A stretch of DNA of 64,000 nt from Planctomycetota bacterium (GTDB lineage: Bacteria > Planctomycetota > Phycisphaerae > Sedimentisphaerales > Anaerobacaceae), in the NCBI GenBank assembly GCA_014384025.1, contig JACNGQ010000188.1, positions 1-64,000 on the forward strand, given 5' to 3'. How positions within the stretch are numbered: the stretch's first letter is position 1; each line of letters opens with the position of its first letter. The translations under genes and the position numbers were made by a program. Below the pieces are notes generated by a model. That model was not told where the DNA came from, ran no database searches, and saw only the letters and a program-made list of their open reading frames with translations. Shown here piece by piece: positions 29,539 to 38,536 of the stretch.

Positions 29539-30126
29539 GACTGTCCCTCCGGGTTCCCGGTCCATTTTATTGAGGGGGGATTCGAGATCTTTCGTACTGA
29601 AGACGCTCTCCGACTCCTCGTAGTGAAATGCCCAGACCACACCGGGTTGGTTGTCAATAGCAGTATCTTTTACAGCAAACCAGAGCGCCACCAAAGGATT
29701 CTTGGACCAATCAAGTAAGCGGGTTGGCAACCTGTTATGTTGGGCAAGCGCTAACCATTGCCAATCATTGTCTGGAACAATATCAATATACGGAATCGAC
29801 TCTCGCTCGAACTCCTCAAGAATTTCTTTCTCTCTCAGTAGAACTTGAGATCTTTCCATGTCGCGTCCAACAGAAGGCACCAAAGGCCAGTCCTTTTCTG
29901 TCGTCTGACCTCTAAATATCACGCGCTCATCAGGGTATAGCCAAATTGCGACCTCGACGAATTCGCTGACCGAGGATACGGCAAAGACCTTCGGTTTACC
30001 AGCTACCTGTGGTTTCAAGTATTTCTGCACTCGCTTATCCATTAGTTGGGATCTCCTAATATCCTCACTCAGACTACAAGGGTTTCTTATTGTGATTTCG
30101 GCGGATTTTATAGGCGCTGAAGTCAA
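29389..30126 (-). CDS. FRG domain protein with C-terminus replaced by repeat-derived sequence
   Basis: VIFRGQTTEKDWPLVPSVGR, WLALAQHNRLPTRLLDWSKNPLVALWFAV; C-terminal ~50 aa encoded by the 204-bp unit. Confidence 0.8.
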   Translation of the reverse strand: MTSAPIKSAEITIRNPCSLSEDIRRSQLMDKRVQKYLKPQVAGKPKVFAVSSVSEFVEVAIWLYPDERVIFRGQTTEKDWPLVPSVGRDMERSQVLLREKEILEEFERESIPYIDIVPDNDWQWLALAQHNRLPTRLLDWSKNPLVALWFAVKDTAIDNQPGVVWAFHYEESESVFSTKDLESPLNKMDREPGGTVTNGGALRDLRQQHPRIDKGERMKQKAQTLIAKQRKDCVYRHFVNLCSES

Positions 30127-30154
30127 GCAAGCCCCTCTTCAAATTCCTTAGATT

Positions 30155-30574
30155 TCATGGACTGAAATCATTGCTCATGTTGACGAGCGCTACCGCGATC
30201 TCGGCTACGTGCAAGTAGCCCACCTGTTGTCCGGAGATAACTTCATCCACTGCGTTGACCAACATTTGCGCCTTCAACTTGAGCCTGTCGAAATCATCGG
30301 GCGATGTGAGATGTCCCTTCCATTTAGTCGCAGAAAGCCAATCGGCGGAAGTCGCTAGCTTGTTCTGGTAAGATGCGTTTTTCCATTCTGCAACAGTGGC
30401 TTTATGAAGATTTCCACCTTGAAACCACTGAGTTGAAGATGAGCCACGCGGTCTAGTGGGTCTAGTAGAACCCCCAGATTCGCTAGAATTATCCACGCTG
30501 CCAACAGCTATGAATACAAAAAGAAGCAACCCAAGTAATGACACGACATGGCGTATCATTTTTTGTATGTTCAT
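30155..30574 (-). CDS. Hypothetical secreted protein
   Basis: N-terminal hydrophobic segment, no recognised domain. Confidence 0.45.
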   Translation of the reverse strand: MNIQKMIRHVVSLLGLLLFVFIAVGSVDNSSESGGSTRPTRPRGSSSTQWFQGGNLHKATVAEWKNASYQNKLATSADWLSATKWKGHLTSPDDFDRLKLKAQMLVNAVDEVISGQQVGYLHVAEIAVALVNMSNDFSP

Positions 30575-30590
30575 GATAATGCCTCTCTAT

Positions 30591-31043
30591 TCAAATATAT
30601 TTACTGGTTTTCGGAAAAAAGATTACATGCGGAAGGAATGATCCAATCAGGCAAAGTATGATATCTGTCGGATCGAAGGTTCCTATAACTACTCCAAATG
30701 CTTGCCCAATTTCACCGCCCAATGCAAGTAATGGGCCAATAGATACCCAGAAGAAACTGCTTCTTGATAACTTCCTTTCCCAAACGAGTAACATGAAAGC
30801 TGTCAATGAATAGACCCATAGTCCGTCAGGTAGCGAGTAAAAAAACCAATGAGAATTATCTATTGAAAATGTTGCGCAGTAGGCACGAATATAATCCAGA
30901 TACGGCTCTAAGCCAATCGCACATGCCCAGCGGAACATTAGCAAAGATTTGGCTCTAAATAGCAAATAGATAAGGCCTCCGAATGCAATTGGCATGATAA
31001 CATGCATGAAAAATGACAATGAGTTTGAGAGCGGACGTTTCAT
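30591..31043 (-). CDS. Hypothetical multi-TM protein
   Basis: Several hydrophobic segments. Confidence 0.5.
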   Translation of the reverse strand: MKRPLSNSLSFFMHVIMPIAFGGLIYLLFRAKSLLMFRWACAIGLEPYLDYIRAYCATFSIDNSHWFFYSLPDGLWVYSLTAFMLLVWERKLSRSSFFWVSIGPLLALGGEIGQAFGVVIGTFDPTDIILCLIGSFLPHVIFFPKTSKYI

Positions 31044-31604
31044 AGGCTATTTCTCATACACTGCAGCACCGCCATGACGGTATTGCTAGGTTGCCTTTCG
31101 ACGGCTTTGTTGATGGCGATGATGGTAAAAATACCCGCTATAATTATCTGTTTCATTTTCTATTCTCCAAAACTGCTTATACAGTCTGTATAAAATGGGA
31201 AACACCGACTTCTTTCTTCTGCTTTATAAGAAAACCCCGATGCTTATTCCGTTAATGGGCAGGATATGCAAACTGTAGGCCGAAGTCAAGCGCGAGTTTT
31301 TGGATTTGAGCAAAAATTACCTCACCGGTGAAGTACGGCATCTGGATTCCCGCCTTCGCGGGAATGACAATTGGTGGGGGAAGCTATTAAAAAGCAGGGA
31401 AGTATAGATCCCCGGCCCCCGGCAGGAAAGCAAGTTAGCTAACACCGGTGGTACACTAAGAAAGGCTCCGCCGGGAATTTTTGATTGATTAATAGTTAGG
31501 GCGGTTGCCTATGGCACAAGTTGCGAACCGCCCCTACACGGTTTAGAGAATTGGTGGGGCAAGCCGCCACCCTACTTTTTCGGACGGGGTGACATAAACA
31601 AAGC

Positions 31605-32135
31605 TTAATCGTATGCAATGATTGATTTGGCGTTGTAGCCGGTTAGCTTTTCTCTTCCGCCCAGAGCAGAAAGCTCTATAAGAAACGCAATGCCTGCAAC
31701 CTGGCCGCCTATGCTCTCGATTAGTTTACAGGCCGCGGCCATTGTTCCGCCTGTCGCCAGCAGGTCATCGACCATTAAAACTTTGGCCTGACTTTTTACG
31801 GCATCAATGTGCACTTCCAGTGTATCGGTTCCATATTCCAAATCATAAGTGATGCTTTCGGTTTTGGAAGGCAGCTTGCCTTTCTTCCTTATGGGTACAA
31901 AACCGGCTCCGAGCTTTTCGGCTACCGCCGTTCCAAATATAAAACCTCTGGCCTCCACGGCAGCGACATATTCGATGCCCGCCCCTCTGAAATCGGCGCA
32001 GAGTGCCTCGGTTGCTGTTTTGAGTGCCACGGGGTCGGCCAGCAATGGCGTGATATCACGAAATAAAATCCCTTCCTTGGGCCAGTCGGGTATGCTGCGA
32101 ATATATTGTTTCAGGTCAATTCCCTGGTTTGTCAT
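31605..32135 (-). CDS. apt: Adenine phosphoribosyltransferase
   Basis: IRSIPDWPKEGILFRDITPLL, VEARGFIFG, LMVDDLLATGGTM; start set at MTNQGIDLKQY. Confidence 0.93.
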   Translation of the reverse strand: MTNQGIDLKQYIRSIPDWPKEGILFRDITPLLADPVALKTATEALCADFRGAGIEYVAAVEARGFIFGTAVAEKLGAGFVPIRKKGKLPSKTESITYDLEYGTDTLEVHIDAVKSQAKVLMVDDLLATGGTMAAACKLIESIGGQVAGIAFLIELSALGGREKLTGYNAKSIIAYD

Positions 32136-32220
32136 TTGTTTTCCTTCCCGGATAATATTTGACGTTATATTTACGGCTCTTCCGGGAAATGCGTTGGTAC
32201 AATCGGCATTTCGGACGACC

Positions 32221-32303
32221 GAGAAAAATCGTTCGGGGCCCCAGAGGCACAAATTTCCCCCCAGCAGCCCAAATTTGAGCCTCTGCCCAAACGATTTTTC
32301 TCT
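32221..32303. repeat. Long imperfect inverted repeat (hairpin) upstream of apt
   Basis: GAGAAAAATCGTT..CAGAGGC..CAAATTT / AAATTTG.GCCTCTG..AACGATTTTTCTC. Confidence 0.8.
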
Positions 32304-32452
32304 CCAAGCCACTCCAAGGACCTGATCTACCAAGTTCACCTACGCATTAACCGGATGAACCATATTTACTTAAACAAAAGATGCGCTCATTTATTGCGGT
32401 CTATTTTTAATGGATATCAGGAGAATTGCAAGTATTATTGAGATCGCGAAAG

Positions 32453-33271
32453 TTATTCATTCATATATTCATAAAGCTTGGTAAGCGCATCACGCCGAAT
32501 CTGGCGGATCCTCTCCCGTGTCAGGCCTAATTGCTTACCGATTTCCTTAAGTGACATCGGCTTGTTTCCATCAAGGCCGTAATGCATGCGAAGGACATCT
32601 GCTTCTCTCGGGTCGATTTTATTCAGCAAACTCAAAGCCTTTGCTTTCTCTTCGACGGCAGCTAATACATCTTCCGGGTTGCAGGCATTCGGGTCTTCCA
32701 GAATCGCTTCGAGCATTTGGTCATCTTCCGATACGTCACTGTTGGAAGATTCGCTTACGGAACTGAGCACCTCAACGATACGATGTACGACCTTAGCCTT
32801 GCGCGGCGACAATTTCATGATGCCAGCCATCTCCTCCACAGACAGCTTTCTGCCGAGTTTGCTCTCAAGCTCCGCCGAGATATGCCGCCACTGATTTATC
32901 AATGCAACCATATAGGTTGGAATATGCACGGGCTGAATATTCTCAAGCAGCGCACGTTTGATACTTTGTTTAATCCACCACGCACCATAAGTGCTGAATC
33001 GCACACCGCGTTTGTAGTCAAAATAATCAACGGCTTTTATAAGGCCGAGATTACCTTCCTCGATTAAATCGCCAAGACTCATCCCCCGGCGGCCGAACTT
33101 CTTCGCGATATTAACGACCAGCCTGAGGTTACTGCGCACAAGCTGTTCCCTGGCCTGCTGGTCATTTTCTTCGGCAACGAGTTTACCTAATGAGCGTTCC
33201 TGTTCCGCATTCAAAAGCGGAGATTCGTCGATTTCTTTTAGATATTCTTTTATTGTGGCGTCAAATACTAT
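32453..33271 (-). CDS. Sigma-70 family RNA polymerase sigma factor; 5' start uncertain
   Basis: DLIEEGNLGLIKAVDYFDYKRGVRFSTYGAWWIKQSIKRAL; region 4 LKEIGKQLGLTRERIRQIRRDAL; upstream in-frame IVFDATIKEYLKEIDESPLL extends past called TTG start (33214). Confidence 0.88.
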   Translation of the reverse strand: MVFDATIKEYLKEIDESPLLNAEQERSLGKLVAEENDQQAREQLVRSNLRLVVNIAKKFGRRGMSLGDLIEEGNLGLIKAVDYFDYKRGVRFSTYGAWWIKQSIKRALLENIQPVHIPTYMVALINQWRHISAELESKLGRKLSVEEMAGIMKLSPRKAKVVHRIVEVLSSVSESSNSDVSEDDQMLEAILEDPNACNPEDVLAAVEEKAKALSLLNKIDPREADVLRMHYGLDGNKPMSLKEIGKQLGLTRERIRQIRRDALTKLYEYMNE

Positions 33272-33510
33272 GGCTCACTCTCCCGCCCGGCCAAAAAGCC
33301 TTTCGACTCCGGCCATAAGGGCAAATTGGACCTCGACCTTACCTCCTTTTTATGGGACCCTCGCATCCCTGCCTCGAATTAAACTCTTTGAAATATCGGT
33401 CGAATATGCCTGTGGGTTTACTACGTTAAAATATTCCTTTTCCCCCTTGCCGAGTGAGCTAATGACTTGAAATGACACGGCCTTCAGAGTGCAAAAAAAC
33501 CGATAAAAAA

Positions 33511-33540
33511 GGGGCCTATACCATAATAGGTATAGGCCCC
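33511..33540 (-). terminator. Intrinsic terminator of the 33595-36732 gene
   Basis: GGGGCCTATACC-ATAATA-GGTATAGGCCCC perfect 12-bp stem, T-run on the minus-strand 3' side. Confidence 0.85.
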
Positions 33541-33594
33541 GAATTAACGCTACGGTAAACAAATACGCAGTTTATTTACCAGTCAAATCTCGGT

Positions 33595-36500
33595 TTATGG
33601 TGCCGGAGTGTTAAGTCTGATATCATCGAAATATATCAAACCTGAGCCGCCAGCCGCCGGATTGTTACTGTTATCAAGACCAAGAGTGATCGTATTGACA
33701 TTAGTAAGGTTCACGCCGAATGCCTGTAAGTCGATATTCCATTCGGTCCAGTCGGTTGTCACAGCCGCATTAGGATTATCATTATAGACCTTTTTGCCGC
33801 CATTGAGAGCGACGTACATAGCATCAGGAGCGTTAGCGGCCATAGTTACGCCGATTGCCTCATGGGTCCATGCCAATGGACTCACTGAGCCGGTTGTTTG
33901 GACATTGTCGAATGTGGCGGAACGCACTTCGCCGGGTGCGTGCGATGTTCGGCACAAGCCGATATACACATTCGGAACCATTGAGATTGTTATCTCGCCC
34001 TCTTTTTCCCAGGTAATACCATCGGGCGAATGGAAGCCCTCGAACAGGTTGCCGGTGCGCTTTACCCTGACCCAATAAGGCGGTGAAACGACGGGTTCAG
34101 TGCTGTCTGTCCAGGCCGAGCTGCCACCTGTGGTTGGACGCCACTGGAAGCCTATCCCGGCACCACTGCCCGGCGTAACAATCTCCATAGCGTGTGTGGA
34201 GCCCGGGTCGAGCGTCTCACGAATCATAACGCCGGCTTTCGCCCAGTTATTCGAGCCGGTTCCGACATCGGTTACGCGTGCGGTTATCTCGCCGTCTCCT
34301 GACAACTGCTTATAAGCAAAGCGGAATTCATCTGAGTTATCCCAGATATCCGTGCCGGCTGCGCTCATAGTGATTGTGCCGTCCGGGTTTTCTACGAAAC
34401 CTCCAGGATTACCCCTGTACCAGATTGTTAAGGTATCGACGCCTTTCTCTGTCCAGTCACGCACGTCCGTCAAAGTCAAAGTCGCCTCGGATTTACCAAC
34501 ACTGTTGTTGTATTCGAACGGCATTGATTGGCTTCCGCCGTGAACGATAGTTTTCTCGACAAATGGAGGACTGGCATAACCAACGACAGAACCATTTACA
34601 GCCGGATTGTCGTATCCGTCTGCCCAGGCAAGATATATCCTGTTACTCCCTGGTTCACCTTCATTAAGGTCATTGTAAGCCTCCATATCGTCCACAATCA
34701 GGAAGTTAGCTGTCGTGAAACTCCAGACTTTGCCCACCCAGGGACTGTCGGGATTGGTGTTATTGACTTCATCGACACGCCAGTAGTATGTGGTATCCCA
34801 TTCAAGTTTTCCGGGAACATAGCTTTCATCACCAAGATTCCTGGAGCCTTTATACTCTGGTGAGCTTGTAGTGGCGTTTTTCACGGCATCTTCATCATTG
34901 CCGAAATAAATCTCGTGCGAAGCTGCCTTAATGCCGGCCTTGAAGTTAAGAGCAGTTGTCTGCTTAATATCTGAGTCGCCATTACCCGGATTCGGACCGA
35001 AGGCCTGAACAGGTTCGTATTTTGACAGGTTGGTTCCCGGGATAATTGTGATTGCCGGAATGCCGGGTCCTCGCCAGGCAACCTGGCATTGGTCACCGCC
35101 GCCGCCTTCCTTCCAGAGCGCCTCGATGTAATATCTGTTGCCTGCCTGCAGGGGGATTGGGTCGGATTGCTGTGTACCGGTTCCCCATGTGTTTGCGGGC
35201 GCCCAACTGGTTTCATTTGCAATCAGTATTATGTTCTCCGGGTCGTCATCGGTGCTGAGCCAAAGCTCACCCTGGTCGTCGGTGCAGAGCCAGAAAGTAT
35301 AGTCGCCGGTGGCCGGAGCGTAGAGCCAGCCATTAATTCTGCCTCCATAGTTATCAGAGAAGTCGATTGCTGTGCCGAAACTATCTAACTCTGTTGTTTC
35401 ATCAGGAGAGTTCGGGAACTTAAAATCGTCTTTCAGTGTGTTCAAATCAGTGCCGTCTAAGTTGTTCCAGAGGTTCTGCACTATTGTACCCAGCCCGGGG
35501 ATAGTAGTAGCAAAGCTCCAGACATCGCCCTTGTGCGTGGCAGGAGGATTGAACTCATCGACACGCCAGTAATAAGTCGTCTCTAACTCAAGTGAGCCCG
35601 GGTCAAATGTCGTATTTCCCTGTGGGGCTCCACCCGTGGCATTGTTCACATCGTCAAAATTGTCACCGAAGTAAACATAGTGAAGTTTAGCGCTAAAGCC
35701 TGGTTCAAAGCTCAGGTCTGTTTCCGGATCAATGAATGCACCGCCGTCAGCCGGGATTGGATTATAAGCCTTCCTGGATGGAACCGTGAAGCTCCAGACA
35801 GAACCCTGGTGTTTTGTAGTTCCATCTGCTTCAACCTCATCGACTCGCCAGTAGTATGTTGTGCCGGTAACAAGGCCGTCCGGATAAGGGAATCCCGGAA
35901 AGCCGACAACAAAATATGCCGCGGGCTGGTTGCCTCGAAAAGCGCCTTCTGCACTGGCCTCTACGTCAGCGAGATTGTCGCTGAAATATACATCATGAGA
36001 GGCCGCTGTGTATCCTGCCGTCCAGTTCATGCTCACCCATGTGTCTCCAAGGAGTGTACCATCAGCGGGAGTTGGGTTATAAGCCTTTACAGGGCCGCTG
36101 ATATTGCCGACATAGCTCACGTTGTCGAGCGTGGCGGAACGCACTTCGCCGGCTGCGTGTGATGTTCGGCACAGGCCGATATAAACATTCGGAACCATTG
36201 AGATTGTTATATCGGCCTCTTTTGTCCAGACGACACCATCGGGCGAATGGAAGCCCTCAAACAGGTTGCCGGTTCGCTTGACTCTGACCCAATAAGGCGG
36301 CGTCACAACAGGTGTGGTGCTGCCCGTCCAGGCCGAGCCAGCATTTGTGGTCGGACGCCACTGGAAGCCTATCCCGGCACCTTCGCCCGGTGTGATAATT
36401 TGAATAGCGTGCGTGGAGCCCGGGTCGAGCGTCTCTCGAATCATAACGCCGGCTTTGGCCCAGTTATTCGAGCCCGTACCCACATCAGTTACGCGAGCGG

Positions 36501-36732
36501 TCATCTCGCCGTCACCTTCCAGAAACTGGTAAACGAAGTGGAAATGGTCTGCATTGTCCCAGATATCGGCACCGTCGCCATTAATGGTCCATACGCCGCT
36601 GCTCTCATCTGCGCTGCCGCCGGTAGTACCGATGTCCTGGTTTAGCCATCCTGCCGGAAGCGACGCTGAAGCGCTGCCAACCAGGCTCAGCACCAGAACA
36701 AAAGAAAATACATAAATCAATTTTCTAAACAT
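33595..36732 (-). CDS. Large secreted multidomain protein: two near-identical DUF1349-like modules, Ig/Fn-like repeats, PA14 domain
   Basis: Signal peptide; ITARVTDVGTGSNNWAKAGVMIRETLDPGSTHA repeated; YGGRINGWLYAPATGDYTFWLCTDDQGELWLSTD (PA14). Confidence 0.85.
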   Translation of the reverse strand: MFRKLIYVFSFVLVLSLVGSASASLPAGWLNQDIGTTGGSADESSGVWTINGDGADIWDNADHFHFVYQFLEGDGEMTARVTDVGTGSNNWAKAGVMIRETLDPGSTHAIQIITPGEGAGIGFQWRPTTNAGSAWTGSTTPVVTPPYWVRVKRTGNLFEGFHSPDGVVWTKEADITISMVPNVYIGLCRTSHAAGEVRSATLDNVSYVGNISGPVKAYNPTPADGTLLGDTWVSMNWTAGYTAASHDVYFSDNLADVEASAEGAFRGNQPAAYFVVGFPGFPYPDGLVTGTTYYWRVDEVEADGTTKHQGSVWSFTVPSRKAYNPIPADGGAFIDPETDLSFEPGFSAKLHYVYFGDNFDDVNNATGGAPQGNTTFDPGSLELETTYYWRVDEFNPPATHKGDVWSFATTIPGLGTIVQNLWNNLDGTDLNTLKDDFKFPNSPDETTELDSFGTAIDFSDNYGGRINGWLYAPATGDYTFWLCTDDQGELWLSTDDDPENIILIANETSWAPANTWGTGTQQSDPIPLQAGNRYYIEALWKEGGGGDQCQVAWRGPGIPAITIIPGTNLSKYEPVQAFGPNPGNGDSDIKQTTALNFKAGIKAASHEIYFGNDEDAVKNATTSSPEYKGSRNLGDESYVPGKLEWDTTYYWRVDEVNNTNPDSPWVGKVWSFTTANFLIVDDMEAYNDLNEGEPGSNRIYLAWADGYDNPAVNGSVVGYASPPFVEKTIVHGGSQSMPFEYNNSVGKSEATLTLTDVRDWTEKGVDTLTIWYRGNPGGFVENPDGTITMSAAGTDIWDNSDEFRFAYKQLSGDGEITARVTDVGTGSNNWAKAGVMIRETLDPGSTHAMEIVTPGSGAGIGFQWRPTTGGSSAWTDSTEPVVSPPYWVRVKRTGNLFEGFHSPDGITWEKEGEITISMVPNVYIGLCRTSHAPGEVRSATFDNVQTTGSVSPLAWTHEAIGVTMAANAPDAMYVALNGGKKVYNDNPNAAVTTDWTEWNIDLQAFGVNLTNVNTITLGLDNSNNPAAGGSGLIYFDDIRLNTPAP

Positions 36733-37327
36733 AACACTTCTCCTTAAAATAATTTGTTTTTACAGTATATCAAAATCCCAAACTTTCGGGATTATGTTTA
36801 ACAAGCATCGATGGCTTTCATTTGGTTTAGTTTTTGTCTGTTTGCTTGTCTCAAACACTTATAAATAAAACGACCGATAATAATTACTGTACGCATTATC
36901 TGTCCAAAACAATATCACGTTTTTGTACTACCACCTTCCCCTACGAAAACGATAAGCTGCAAATTGAAATGTAAAGACCTCATCGTAAATCACGAGGCCC
37001 TTGCTTCGAATGTGATACAACACCACACCTCACCTTAAAAAAAGACTATCAACACTTCCTTCATCTACAAGCCAGATTCCACAACTTGCTCCTACTCTAA
37101 TATACCAAAATTACTATCTTAAGTTCAAGTAAAACCTGGTGATTTCTCGAAAAAACGGCGTAATTACTCGTATTTCGCTTAAAAATTGGCATCCGGGTTG
37201 AAACGGTGAGTGGTTATGAATTGAGTGGATAATCGAAGAAATCTTACCTGAATCTGCGTCAATCTCTTGTATTTGAAAAATACTATACTGCCTAGCAGGA
37301 AGGGGGGCTCTTCCGGGTGAAGGTGCT

Positions 37328-37771
37328 TTACACGGTCTTTAATCTGTCGCCCGCCATCAAATCGAGAAGACTATAGACGGCGAATCCCAACATGGCTGCA
37401 AGGATCGTAAAGAGTTGCCACTGATCCCGCACCGTGTTGATACTCTGCGGGATTCTACTAACTAATGTACTGCTTTGCGCTGTGAAACTTCCGACAATAC
37501 TATGAAAAACCGCCGTAATAGTGTCTGGAAAGACTACCATTGCAATAATTGCGGCTGCACCTAATGCAAAACATCCTGCCAGAGCGAGTCTTTCCTGCAG
37601 AACCACACGAGCCAAAATCTTCTGCTCTTCTGCCTGCCTTATCTGGCTGAGCATTTTCCGGGTAAAATCGGACGGCACCGCCTGTGAAGACGAACGCAAA
37701 GTTCGCCCTAACATTTCATCAAATTTATCATCTTTATTTAATCTATCCGCCAACATCAACATCTTCTCCAA
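37328..37771 (-). CDS. Single-TM protein, possible anti-sigma partner
   Basis: Overlaps 3' end of the ECF sigma gene; TM segment. Confidence 0.5.
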   Translation of the reverse strand: MEKMLMLADRLNKDDKFDEMLGRTLRSSSQAVPSDFTRKMLSQIRQAEEQKILARVVLQERLALAGCFALGAAAIIAMVVFPDTITAVFHSIVGSFTAQSSTLVSRIPQSINTVRDQWQLFTILAAMLGFAVYSLLDLMAGDRLKTV

Positions 37772-38336
37772 GGGCAGGAGCCAGGGCCTTTTTCAATTTC
37801 TGGCGTGCCCTGAACAAATACGTCTTAATAGTATTTTCCTTTGTCTGCATTATCTTTGCGATTTCAATGATACTCTTTTCTTCCCGATAATACAAAATAA
37901 TTGCCATAGCCCAGAGTTTCGGCAGCCGTTCGACCGCATTCCAAACGATTTTGTCTGTCTCTTCGCCCTGTATTGCCGCTGCCGGTCCTTGCTCCTGGCT
38001 ACTACCGGCCTGTAGGAACTCATCCGGCTCGGCTTCAAGCTGCAACTGCTTTCGATTCTTTCGCAGATAACTCACTGCCCGGCGATATGCTATAGACCAC
38101 AACCACGTGCTCAATTCGGCCTGACCCCGATAGCGCTGCAAACCCTTATATGCCGCCATGAATGTCTCGCTCGCCACATCCTCGGCTTCATCTTCACTAA
38201 GCCCTAACCTTCGGCAGCACAGAAAAACCGTTTCTTTGTACTTATCAATGAACCGGGCAAACGCCCCGTGGTCACCGCTGCGAAGCAGCCGTAACCAATT
38301 GTCCTTCTTTTGCTGGTCCAATACCTTAGAGACCAA
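37743..38336 (-). CDS. ECF RNA polymerase sigma factor
   Basis: LGLSEDEAEDVASETFMAAYKGLQRYRGQAELSTWLWSIAYRRAVSYLRKNRK; KENTIKTYLFRARQKLKKAL. Confidence 0.9.
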   Translation of the reverse strand: MVSKVLDQQKKDNWLRLLRSGDHGAFARFIDKYKETVFLCCRRLGLSEDEAEDVASETFMAAYKGLQRYRGQAELSTWLWSIAYRRAVSYLRKNRKQLQLEAEPDEFLQAGSSQEQGPAAAIQGEETDKIVWNAVERLPKLWAMAIILYYREEKSIIEIAKIMQTKENTIKTYLFRARQKLKKALAPALGEDVDVGG

Positions 38337-38536
38337 ATATTTCCCTTTCTATATTAGTCGCGGCCGGGGTTTCTTAAGTTTCAGATTTTTAAAACCTCTT
38401 GCAGAAAAACAGCGACTAATCCATAAAAAATGATAATAATCCCAAAAACAAGGGAAAAACAGGTATTTATGAAACCTTTTATATAAAAAATGTAACCTAT
38501 TTGCAAAAAATACTAAGTGAATAGAAGAGGTGTATT

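Noticed and set aside
31335-31365. ATTCCCGCCTTCGCGGGAATGAC palindrome
   Set aside because: Common dispersed palindromic repeat type; single copy here gives no specific function.
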